From Christensenella sp. UBA7588 (GTDB taxonomy: Bacteria > Bacillota > Clostridia > Christensenellales > CAG-917), in the NCBI GenBank assembly GCA_002478945.1, contig DLKM01000012.1, positions 773-52,459 on the forward strand: DNA of 51,687 nucleotides, read 5' to 3'. This document shows, one piece after another, positions 31,559 through 39,050 of this stretch. Both the position numbers and the translations under genes were made by a program. The first letter of the stretch is position 1. Each line of letters starts with the position of its first letter. The notes beneath the pieces were generated by a model that searched no databases, was not told the origin of the DNA, and saw only the letters and a program-made list of their open reading frames with translations.

Positions 31559-32221
31559 ATGGAAATTAGAAAAATAGATATGGATACATATTATAGAAAG
31601 GGCGTTTTCAAGCACTTTTCGCAAGATTGCAAATGCTCGATTTCTATGACCGCAAGGGTGGACGTGACCGATTTGCGCGAAACGTCAAAAAAGACGGGAA
31701 CGAAGTTTTATATCAACTTCTTATATCTGCTCGCAAAAACGCTTAACTCGAGAGACGATTACAAAATGTTTTACGATTGGAAAACGAACGAGGTGTATTG
31801 TTTCGACACAATAAACCCAACGCAGTACGTTTTTCACGACGATACGGAAACCTGCACTCCCGTCTATACGACTTATTGCGAGAATTACGCCGAGTTTTAC
31901 GAGAACTGCGCAAAAGATATAGACGCCGCAAAGCAAACGAGAGAATACCGTCTCGATGCGGCAAATCATCCAAATTGGTTTGACGCGTCGTATTTGCCGT
32001 GGGTAAGTTACGATTCTATGAACGTAGAACTTCCCGACGGGCATCTGTATTTCCAACCCGTTGTCAACTGGGGCAAGTATCGCGAGGAAAACGGAAGATA
32101 TAAGTTGCCGCTTACGGTGCGCCTCAATCACGCTATCGCAGACGGATATTTGCTTGCGCAAGTGTACGTTACGCTTGAAACAGAACTCGAAAAGTTTTGC
32201 AAGGAGAGAGGGATTTTATGA
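31559..32221 (+). CDS. Chloramphenicol-acetyltransferase-like protein
   Basis: A 220-aa protein of the CAT fold (trimeric acetyl-CoA:acceptor O-acetyltransferases). The catalytic motif is His191-x3-Asp195 in LTVRLNHAIADGYLLAQ near the C-terminus, as in CAT. The N-terminal part (FKHFSQDCKCSISMTARVDV) and central PWVSYDSMNV also fit. Many chromosomal CAT-like proteins do not confer chloramphenicol resistance, so the substrate is open. I start at 31559 using the GGAG in the end of the TetR gene. It overlaps the reductase gene by ATGA. Confidence 0.87.
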   Translation: MEIRKIDMDTYYRKGVFKHFSQDCKCSISMTARVDVTDLRETSKKTGTKFYINFLYLLAKTLNSRDDYKMFYDWKTNEVYCFDTINPTQYVFHDDTETCTPVYTTYCENYAEFYENCAKDIDAAKQTREYRLDAANHPNWFDASYLPWVSYDSMNVELPDGHLYFQPVVNWGKYREENGRYKLPLTVRLNHAIADGYLLAQVYVTLETELEKFCKERGIL

Positions 32222-32901
32222 AAATTTCGGTGTTTAACGCAAGCCCCAAAAGAGGGGCAAGCGACACTATGCATATCACTCGCGCGTTTTTGGAGGGAAT
32301 GGCACAAGTTGCACAAAACGACGTTAAAGTGATAAATTTGTATGATAAACATATAGAATATTGCAAAGGCTGTTTTGCGTGTATGCGCAACGGCGGAAAT
32401 TGCGTTATAGACGACGATATGAAAGAGTTGCTGAAAATCGTGCTTGAAAGCGACGTTTTGTTGTTCAGTTTTCCGCTGTATTGTTACGGTATGCCCGCAA
32501 GTCTCAAGGCGTTTACGGACAGAACTTTGCCGCTCACGTCTATGGCAATGCGCAAGGTGGGAGAGAGATACGAACACTTGGGGCAAGCAGATTTTTCAAA
32601 GCTGAAATATGTGATGGTATCGGGTTGCGGTTTTCCGAACTACAAGAAAAACTTCGAGCCTGCAAAGATGCAATTCGAACTGATGTTTCCGTCAAATCAC
32701 ACGATGATTTGCGTGCCTGAAAGTCCTATGTTCAATGCTCCCGAAGCGAGTGCGGTAACGATTCCGCGCCTTGAAAGAATTAAGGAGGCGGGCAAACGAT
32801 TTGCAGAATGCGGAAGTATAGACGACGTGCTTTTGAAAGAAATCGAATCCCCGATGATACCCGAGGACGTGTATGCGAAAATTTGTAACGGAGAGATGTA
32901 G
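32218..32901 (+). CDS. NAD(P)H-dependent FMN reductase / iron-sulfur flavoprotein-like
   Basis: A 227-aa flavodoxin-fold oxidoreductase. The N-terminus has the FMN phosphate loop (VFNASPKRGASDTMHIT). CKGCFACMRNGGNC (about 46-59) is the cysteine motif of the iron-sulfur flavoprotein and related NADPH:FMN reductase subfamily. FSFPLYCYGMPASLKAFTDR is the typical flavin-contacting loop. A role in reducing quinones, nitro compounds or disulfides is plausible. The start is the ATG at 32218, overlapping the CAT-like gene stop by four bases. Confidence 0.87.
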   Translation: MKISVFNASPKRGASDTMHITRAFLEGMAQVAQNDVKVINLYDKHIEYCKGCFACMRNGGNCVIDDDMKELLKIVLESDVLLFSFPLYCYGMPASLKAFTDRTLPLTSMAMRKVGERYEHLGQADFSKLKYVMVSGCGFPNYKKNFEPAKMQFELMFPSNHTMICVPESPMFNAPEASAVTIPRLERIKEAGKRFAECGSIDDVLLKEIESPMIPEDVYAKICNGEM

Positions 32902-32904
32902 TAT

Positions 32905-33267
32905 ATGAAAAAATGGTATGACGAAGAATATAAATTCGAGATTGAAACGATAGGATTTTTGAGAGGAGACAAGACTGAAAACTATTGCCGCAACGGCGAG
33001 CAAATAGGGGATAAATACGAGTGTACTTACGGTTGCCCCGTCAATGCGCAAGGCTACGGAATTTGCAGCAAAACGATGACTATGCTTTATCCGATTATGG
33101 AAGCTGTGAGAAGCGGCGGAGATTTGCGAAAAGTCGGAGGAGAGGACAAATACGTCAAGACTATCGTGTGTCCCGACGGTTGCGTTATGTTCAGACTTAC
33201 CGCAACGCCTCTCGGCAACGAAAACTTTTTCGAGGGCAAGTTCTACGAGGATAAAAGCGAGGAGTAA
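32905..33267 (+). CDS. TIGR04076-family small cysteine-containing protein
   Basis: A 120-aa protein with conserved cysteines in YECTYGCPVNAQGYGICSKT and VCPDGCVMFRLTATPL. The pattern (N-terminal beta hairpin, MLYPIMEAVRSGGDL, then CPDG near the end) matches the small TIGR04076 family, whose function is unknown and which often sits beside redox or tungsten/molybdenum-related genes. It may bind a metal or Fe-S cluster through its cysteines (inference). It lies 3 nt after the reductase gene and 8 nt before the DUF3781 gene. Confidence 0.75.
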   Translation: MKKWYDEEYKFEIETIGFLRGDKTENYCRNGEQIGDKYECTYGCPVNAQGYGICSKTMTMLYPIMEAVRSGGDLRKVGGEDKYVKTIVCPDGCVMFRLTATPLGNENFFEGKFYEDKSEE

Positions 33268-33275
33268 AGCGAAAT

Positions 33276-33521
33276 ATGAATTGTCTCTTGAATAGCATTG
33301 ATAAAATTCACACCACCGAACAAGGCGTAATACGGTTGTGCAAAAATCTCAAAATCGACGGAGACGCCGTGGCGTATTGCAAAGACCTTATTATGCAAGA
33401 AGATTGCGAAGTGACGAGACGCGGCAAAAACTTTTATGCAAACATAGGCGACGTGCAAATCACGATAAACGCCTATTCTTATACGATTATTACTGCGCAT
33501 AGATGCGCAAAGAAGGATTAG
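33276..33521 (+). CDS. DUF3781 family protein
   Basis: An 81-aa protein matching DUF3781 in wording: IHTTEQGVIRLCKNLKID, then DAVAYCKDLI, TRRGKNFYANIGDVQITIN and the ending AYSYTIITAHRC. The family is small, conserved in clostridia and of unknown function, and often lies in operons with TetR or flavodoxin-type genes. A soluble alpha/beta fold is expected, with the C-terminal beta strands the most conserved. It starts 8 nt after the preceding gene and ends 4 nt before the next, so it is a full member of the operon. Confidence 0.85.
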   Translation: MNCLLNSIDKIHTTEQGVIRLCKNLKIDGDAVAYCKDLIMQEDCEVTRRGKNFYANIGDVQITINAYSYTIITAHRCAKKD

Positions 33522-33525
33522 AATA

Positions 33526-34428
33526 ATGAGCAAAAGATATAAGATAGCAAAGAGTATTCTGCTGTTTTGGACGCTGTTTATAAGTATCGGAGCGTTCGGT
33601 GGCGGATTGTGTATGATTATAAAACCCGACGGAAGCATTATGGGCATGGCAGATATGTTGCCGTATTTTCAGGTGTTGCCGCTTGCGGATAAACTGTTTC
33701 AAAATTTCTTATTCTCGGGCATAGCGTTGATAATCGTCAACGGCGTTACGAACGCAGTCGCAACGGGTTTGATTTTCGCAAACAAGAAAAGCGGCATAAT
33801 AATGGGAACGGTATTCGGCGTAACTCTTATGGCGTGGATTGTTATTCAATTTGTCATCTTTCCGCCCAACGTGATGTCGTCGCTATGGTTTGTGTTCGGC
33901 ATTTTGCAAACAATCACGGGATTCGTTTGTCTTGTGAGGTACAATCAGGATAATTTTGCATTTGACGAAAGCGAATATCGCAATATAGGCAAAAACCCGT
34001 CTCGTGCCGTCGTATATTTTTCAAGATTAGGCTATACCAAAAAGATTGCATATCAAACCGCAGACGAAATCGGAGCCGACATAATCGAAATTACGACTAC
34101 CGAAAAGACGGACGGAGATTTGGGCTTTCTGTGGTGTGGAAGATTCGGAATGCACAAGTGGGGTATGCCTGTAAACGACGTCGATTTGAGTGGTTACGAC
34201 AGCGTCGTGATATGTTCTCCGATGTGGGTGTTCGGTGTGTGCGCGCCTGTCCGCGAGTTCTGCAAGATGCAAAAAGGCAAACTTAAAAACGTCGGATACG
34301 TCATCACACACACGATGAAGGCGCGCTTTGAAAACGTTGCCGACGATATGGACGCATTGCTCGATACAAAGCATACGTCTTTTGCTTCGTACAGCACGCA
34401 ATTCGGCAAAATAAAAAGGTTAATATAA
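33526..34428 (+). CDS. Membrane protein fused to a C-terminal flavodoxin domain
   Basis: A 300-aa two-part protein. Residues 1-140 have four membrane helices (about 10-32, 60-84, 90-112, 116-137). After a short linker, residues 160-300 form a flavodoxin domain: AVVYFSRLGYTKKIAYQTAD is the FMN phosphate loop, and CSPMWVFGVCAPVREF and GYVITHTM are flavin-contacting loops. The flavodoxin would face the cytoplasm, tethered at the membrane as an electron carrier or quinone/thiol reductase. The membrane half resembles small uncharacterised membrane proteins. It ends the TetR operon, followed by a terminator. The end looks short, so the flavodoxin may be slightly truncated. Confidence 0.8.
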   Translation: MSKRYKIAKSILLFWTLFISIGAFGGGLCMIIKPDGSIMGMADMLPYFQVLPLADKLFQNFLFSGIALIIVNGVTNAVATGLIFANKKSGIIMGTVFGVTLMAWIVIQFVIFPPNVMSSLWFVFGILQTITGFVCLVRYNQDNFAFDESEYRNIGKNPSRAVVYFSRLGYTKKIAYQTADEIGADIIEITTTEKTDGDLGFLWCGRFGMHKWGMPVNDVDLSGYDSVVICSPMWVFGVCAPVREFCKMQKGKLKNVGYVITHTMKARFENVADDMDALLDTKHTSFASYSTQFGKIKRLI

Positions 34429-34473
34429 CAAAAAGCCACGATAAAGCGTCGAAAGAGCAATTTAAGTCAAATA

Positions 34474-34501
34474 AAAACCCCTCGGATAACCGAGGGGTTT
34501 T
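34474..34501. terminator. Bidirectional terminator
   Basis: A 12-bp perfect stem AAAACCCCTCGG / CCGAGGGGTTTT with loop ATAA, between the TetR operon and the convergent oxidoreductase gene. Confidence 0.92.
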
Positions 34502-34518
34502 CGTTACGTTTTGCGGAA

Positions 34519-37500
34519 TTATTCTTCCGTGTAGGACGCCGCTTTCTTGAGATAGAATGCGCGTTTCTTTGCAGCGTCTTCTTCGTTCTTTGCGAACAAG
34601 ACTTTTGCCGCATCCGGATTCATCTTTGCCAAGGAAGCATATCTCGTTTCGTTCATAAGGAACGCTTGATAATCGTCCGTAGGCTCTTTGCTGTCGATTG
34701 CGAGCGGTGCTTTGTCCGTTCCGACCAACGTCGGGTTGTAACGGAACAGTTGCCAGTAACCGCAGTCAACCGCTTTCTTCATTTCCATTTGAGAGTTGTC
34801 CATACCGCCCTTGATGCCGTGGTTGATGCACGGTGCGTAAGCGATGATGATGGACGGTCCGTGATATGCCTCTGCCTCTGCAAACGCTTTGACGACTTGG
34901 TTCATATCCGCGCCCATAGAAACTTGTGCGACGTAAACGTAGCCGTAGTCCATTGCGAGAAGCGCAAGGTCTTTCTTCTTGGTGCGTTTGCCCGTTGCCG
35001 CAAATTTTGCGATTGCGCCGGTAGGAGTGGACTTGGACGCTTGTCCGCCCGTGTTGGAGTACACTTCGGTGTCGAGAACGAGGATGTTGACGTCTTCGCC
35101 GCTTGCGAGAACGTGGTCAACGCCGTTGTAACCGATGTCGTATGCCCATCCGTCGCCGCCGACAATCCACACGGATTTCTTGATGAGGCAATCTTCTCTC
35201 GCTTCGATGTTTTGCAAGAGTTCGAGGCTCACGCCGGTTGCGTTCTTCTTTTCTTCGGGGAGAAGCGCAAGAATTGCGTTTGCCGCTTCTTCGCTCTTTG
35301 CCGCGTCCTCTTTGTTTTCGAGCCACGCATTGAGAGCGTTCTTCATATCGTCGGAAATCGTGCCGAGGCTGATGAGGTTGGAAATCGTGTTTGCAAGCAC
35401 GTTGCGACGAGTGTCATAAGCAAGGTGCATACCGTAACCGAATTCCGCGTTGTCCTCGAACAAGGAGTTTGCCCAAGCAGGTCCGCGACCTTTGTCGTTC
35501 TTGGTGTAGGGGCAAGTCGGTGCGCTGCCGCCGTAAATGGAGGAGCAACCCGTTGCGTTTGCGATGAGCATTCTGTCGCCGAAAAGTTGCGTCATGAGTT
35601 TGACGTACGGAGTTTCGCCGCAGCCTGCGCAAGCACCTGAGAACTCAAAGAGCGGTTTCTTGAACTGACTGTTCTTGACGTTGACGGACTTGAGTTCCGC
35701 AGTAGTTTCTTTGAGGTTTGCCGCATATTCCCAGTTCTCCGCTTCTTTTGCGATTGCTTCGTCAAGCGGAACCATTGTGAGAGCTTTTTCTTTGGAGGGG
35801 CAGACAGCCACGCAGTTGGAGCAACCCGTGCAGTCGTACGGACTTACTTGCATACGGAATTCGTATCCCTTTACGCCGATTGCGGGTTTGGTTTCGAAAC
35901 CTTCGGGTTTGTTTGCAAGTTCTTCTGCGGTTGCGAGCGTCGGACGGATTGTCGCGTGCGGGCAAACGAGAGAGCAGCGGTTGCATTGAATGCATTTGTC
36001 TTTGTCCCACATAGGAACGGAAACTGCGATACCGCGTTTTTCAAACTTGGTCGTGCCGGTGGGTACGAAGCCGTTGGGGTTGAATGCGGAAACGGGGAGT
36101 TTGTCGCCTTCTTGTGCCGTGATGGGCGCGATGAAGTTCTTGAAGTATTCGTCGTTGGGGACTGCGAGCGGAGCTGCGCCGTTGGTCGTGGTTTCCCAAC
36201 TTTGCGGATACTTGACTTCTTTGAGGTGTGCGATTGCATTGTCAACGCAAGCGTTGTTCATTGCTACGACCGCGTCGCCTTTCTTGCCGTAGGACTTCTT
36301 AATCATTTCCTTCATATAACGCTCTGCGTCCTCGTAAGGAATGACGTTTGCAAGTTTGAAGAATGCCGCTTGCATAACCGTGTTGACGCCCTTCTTGGTG
36401 CCGATTTCTTGGATGACTTTGAGACCGTCGAGAGTGTAGAATTTGACGTGCTTTTTAGCAATCATATTCTTCATTGCGGCAGGGAGTTTCGCGTCCATTT
36501 CTTCGGGTTCCCATTGAGAGTTGAGGAGGAACGTGCCGCCGTCCTTGAGGTCGGAAAGCATATCGTAACGAAGAACGTAAGACTCGTTGTGGCAAGCTAC
36601 GAAGTCCGCTTGGTCGATAAGGTATGTGCTACGGATGGGCTTGTCGCTGAAGCGGAGGTGCGAAATCGTGATACCGCCGGACTTCTTGGAGTCGTATGCA
36701 AAGTATGCTTGTGCGTATTTGTCGGTGTGGTCGCCGATAATCTTGATGGAGTTCTTGTTTGCGCCGACGGTGCCGTCAGAGCCGAGACCATAGAACTTGC
36801 AAGAAATCGCGCTCGCGTCGGAAGCGTCGATTTTCTCGGTTACTGCGAGAGAATGGAAAGTAACGTCGTCGTTGATGCCGACCGTGAAACGGTCTTTCTT
36901 CTCGCCGCTCATATTCTCGTAGATTGCGTTGACCATAGAGGGGTTGAATTCCTTGCTGCCGAGGCCGTAACGTCCGCAGAGAACTTCTTTCTTCACGCCC
37001 TTTTCGTTGAGAGCGGATACGACGTCGAGGTAGAGCGGTTCGCCTTGTGCGCCCGGCTCTTTGGTTCTGTCCATAACCGTGATGGTCTTGACGGTTTCGG
37101 GAAGTGCCGCGACGAATGCGTCCATCGGGAACGGACGATAAAGTCTGACTTTGAGGAGACCGACTTTGTGTCCTCTTGCGTTGAGGTAGTCGACGGTTTC
37201 TTCGACTGCTTCTGCGCCCGAACCCATAATCACGATAACGCGGTCTGCGTCCTCTGCGCCGTAGTAATCGACGAGGTTATATTTTCTGCCCGTAAGTTTG
37301 CTGACTTTGTCCATTTCCGCTTGAACGATTGCGGGGACTGCGTCGTAGTATTTGTTGCTTGCTTCTCTGTTTTGGAAGTAAATATCGGGGTTTTGAGCCG
37401 TGCCTTGTTGATGCGGATGCTCGGGGTTGAGTGCGCGAGCGCGGAATTCGTCAACTTTCTTGAAGTTTACGAGGTCTTTGATTTCGTCGTAATCGATAAC

Positions 37501-38046
37501 GTCGATTTTGTCAACTTCGTGAGAGGTGCGGAAACCGTCGAAGAAGTTGAGGAACGGAACGCTGGATTCAATCGTGGAGAGGTATGAGACCAAAGTCAAG
37601 TCCATGACTTCTTGTACGCTGTTGGCTGCGAGCATCGCAAAACCCGTTTGACGGCAAGCCATAACGTCGGAGTGGTCGCCAAAGATGTTGAGTGCGTGTC
37701 CGGCTACGCTTCTTGCGGAAACGTTGAATACGCAAGGGAGCAACTCTCCTGCGATTTTGTACATATTCGGAATCATAAGGAGCAAACCTTGGCTCGCCGT
37801 AAAAGTGCTTGTCAATGCGCCTGCCGCCAAAGAGCCGTGTACTGCGCCTGCAGCGCCGGCTTCGGATTGCATTTCGGCTATTTTAAGAACGTTGCCGAAG
37901 ATGTTTTTTCTTCCTTGACCTGCCCAGTCGTCACAGTTCTCTGCCATCGGAGATGACGGAGTGATAGGGTAAATTGCCGCAACGTCGGAAAAAGCATAAG
38001 CAATATGCGCCGCAGCGGTGTTACCGTCAATGGTCATTTTTTTCAT
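34519..38046 (-). CDS. nifJ: Pyruvate:ferredoxin (flavodoxin) oxidoreductase, single-chain homodimeric type
   Basis: A central enzyme of anaerobic metabolism: pyruvate + CoA gives acetyl-CoA + CO2 with electrons to ferredoxin. The 1175-aa chain contains all domains in order: pyrimidine-binding domain I, CoA domain, a 2x[4Fe-4S] ferredoxin domain (DKCIQCNRCSLVCPHAT near 682 and YDCTGCSNCVAVCPS near 737), the proximal cluster CAGCGETPYV near 805, and the thiamine-diphosphate site GDGWAYDIGYNG ... EVYSNTGGQASKSTPTG near 960-1000. The length is normal. It has its own strong sigma-A promoter, a hairpin at the predicted 5' end of the mRNA and the ribosome binding site GGAGG. Confidence 0.98.
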   Translation of the reverse strand: MKKMTIDGNTAAAHIAYAFSDVAAIYPITPSSPMAENCDDWAGQGRKNIFGNVLKIAEMQSEAGAAGAVHGSLAAGALTSTFTASQGLLLMIPNMYKIAGELLPCVFNVSARSVAGHALNIFGDHSDVMACRQTGFAMLAANSVQEVMDLTLVSYLSTIESSVPFLNFFDGFRTSHEVDKIDVIDYDEIKDLVNFKKVDEFRARALNPEHPHQQGTAQNPDIYFQNREASNKYYDAVPAIVQAEMDKVSKLTGRKYNLVDYYGAEDADRVIVIMGSGAEAVEETVDYLNARGHKVGLLKVRLYRPFPMDAFVAALPETVKTITVMDRTKEPGAQGEPLYLDVVSALNEKGVKKEVLCGRYGLGSKEFNPSMVNAIYENMSGEKKDRFTVGINDDVTFHSLAVTEKIDASDASAISCKFYGLGSDGTVGANKNSIKIIGDHTDKYAQAYFAYDSKKSGGITISHLRFSDKPIRSTYLIDQADFVACHNESYVLRYDMLSDLKDGGTFLLNSQWEPEEMDAKLPAAMKNMIAKKHVKFYTLDGLKVIQEIGTKKGVNTVMQAAFFKLANVIPYEDAERYMKEMIKKSYGKKGDAVVAMNNACVDNAIAHLKEVKYPQSWETTTNGAAPLAVPNDEYFKNFIAPITAQEGDKLPVSAFNPNGFVPTGTTKFEKRGIAVSVPMWDKDKCIQCNRCSLVCPHATIRPTLATAEELANKPEGFETKPAIGVKGYEFRMQVSPYDCTGCSNCVAVCPSKEKALTMVPLDEAIAKEAENWEYAANLKETTAELKSVNVKNSQFKKPLFEFSGACAGCGETPYVKLMTQLFGDRMLIANATGCSSIYGGSAPTCPYTKNDKGRGPAWANSLFEDNAEFGYGMHLAYDTRRNVLANTISNLISLGTISDDMKNALNAWLENKEDAAKSEEAANAILALLPEEKKNATGVSLELLQNIEAREDCLIKKSVWIVGGDGWAYDIGYNGVDHVLASGEDVNILVLDTEVYSNTGGQASKSTPTGAIAKFAATGKRTKKKDLALLAMDYGYVYVAQVSMGADMNQVVKAFAEAEAYHGPSIIIAYAPCINHGIKGGMDNSQMEMKKAVDCGYWQLFRYNPTLVGTDKAPLAIDSKEPTDDYQAFLMNETRYASLAKMNPDAAKVLFAKNEEDAAKKRAFYLKKAASYTEE

Positions 38047-38091
38047 ATCGGGAATTCCTCCAATAAAGTATCTTCAAGTAATTTTTTTGCG

Positions 38092-38110
38092 TATGCGCGC
38101 GATGCGCATA
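38092..38110 (-). promoter_or_regulatory. GCGC-type 5' leader hairpin of the oxidoreductase gene
   Basis: A 7-bp stem TATGCGC / GCGCATA with loop ATCGC on the minus strand, beginning within a few nucleotides of the predicted transcription start. Confidence 0.55.
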
Positions 38111-38120
38111 GTCATTAGTT

Positions 38121-38149
38121 ATTATATATTGATAAAAAATAATAGTCAA
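38121..38149 (-). promoter_or_regulatory. Sigma-A promoter of the oxidoreductase gene
   Basis: TTGACT (38149-38144), 17 nt, perfect TATAAT (38126-38121) on the minus strand. Confidence 0.85.
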
Positions 38150-38155
38150 TAGAAA

Positions 38156-38192
38156 GAATTGATTTGCCATTGAATTTTCGGCAAATCAATTC
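38156..38192 (-). terminator. Terminator of the lipoprotein/peptidase pair
   Basis: A 13-bp perfect inverted repeat GAATTGATTTGCC / GGCAAATCAATTC with an 11-nt loop, followed on the minus strand by TTTCTATT. Confidence 0.8.
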
Positions 38193-38216
38193 ATGCTAAA
38201 TATAATATGTTAGTTG

Positions 38217-39050
38217 CTATTCAACCGATATTACGGAATAATCGACGTGAATAGTATTTTGATTTGCATTTTCTGCATAATATACTTGATTTGTTAAGTC
38301 TTTATCCGAATAGAATATAGCTTTTGACAAAGTAAAAGTTTTATCGTTGAAATATTCTCGATATAGATTTTGAAATAATTCCGCCGTCAGCAATTCGTCT
38401 GTTAAAATGCGACCGACGAACGAAGTCGCGCACCCGTTTATGTTATGCAAACAGAACGTTATGTTGGCGATTTGATGCTTTTTAACATAAATAGAATAAC
38501 TGTTTCGGAAGTTCAAATCGCATTCTTTGTATGAAAAATCTATCAACTCGATTTTGTCGGTCATATTTTCGTCTTTATAAAACTCAAACTGTGACGGGGC
38601 AGACGCTTTTCCGTATGCACAGGTTATAAAATCGGAAACGCTTATCGGCTGTGTTTTATCGACAGCAAGAGTATAACTTTTCCCTTCAAGCACAAAGTTT
38701 ATAAGAGGAATGCCTTCACTTGTCTTTTTTACATAAAACGTTGCGTTTGAAGTGATTGCAAGGTCGTCGTCGTGTTTGTGGAAGCACGCTTCGTCCCAAA
38801 ACGGGCCAGTGTAGTTGTAATGCCCGATTGAAATTCCGTTGGATTTTGGCAAAAGACTGATATAAGTGGATAGATTGACGGTTTCGCCGACTTTAATTGT
38901 GGCTGTGAACACTTCTTCTTGCTTTCCGTCGGATACCGTAACAAACGAAACGGTGCGCTCGTCTGACGGCTTGTCGTTGTCGCATGCAATCAGCGTGGCA
39001 AAACAACACAATAAGATTATAAGCACTAAAATACAATAAAATCTTTTCAT
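38217..39050 (-). CDS. Lipoprotein of unknown function
   Basis: A 277-aa predicted lipoprotein (lipobox ending LIAC, Cys23). The mature part seems to have two or three beta-rich modules of similar length that repeat the theme of a strand, then FYxDxxxT (FYKDENMTDKIEL, FYSDKDLTNQVYY), reminiscent of InlB/MucBP-like surface modules. I cannot name the family. The start codon overlaps the stop of the upstream peptidase gene by four bases, so the two are translationally coupled and probably work together. Base composition is clearly more AT-rich than the neighbours, suggesting separate ancestry. Confidence 0.8.
   Translation of the reverse strand: MKRFYCILVLIILLCCFATLIACDNDKPSDERTVSFVTVSDGKQEEVFTATIKVGETVNLSTYISLLPKSNGISIGHYNYTGPFWDEACFHKHDDDLAITSNATFYVKKTSEGIPLINFVLEGKSYTLAVDKTQPISVSDFITCAYGKASAPSQFEFYKDENMTDKIELIDFSYKECDLNFRNSYSIYVKKHQIANITFCLHNINGCATSFVGRILTDELLTAELFQNLYREYFNDKTFTLSKAIFYSDKDLTNQVYYAENANQNTIHVDYSVISVE

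Noticed and set aside
31559..32221. Calling the CAT-like gene a chloramphenicol resistance gene
   Set aside because: The fold and HxxxD motif are present, but chromosomal CAT-like proteins often act on other substrates and the operon context suggests a redox pathway.
34666..37587. Long + strand open frames (324 and 579 codons) opposite the pyruvate:ferredoxin oxidoreductase gene
   Set aside because: They are antisense shadows. The minus strand codes for an unmistakable complete enzyme across the whole stretch, and the + frames show no domain, ribosome binding site or promoter.
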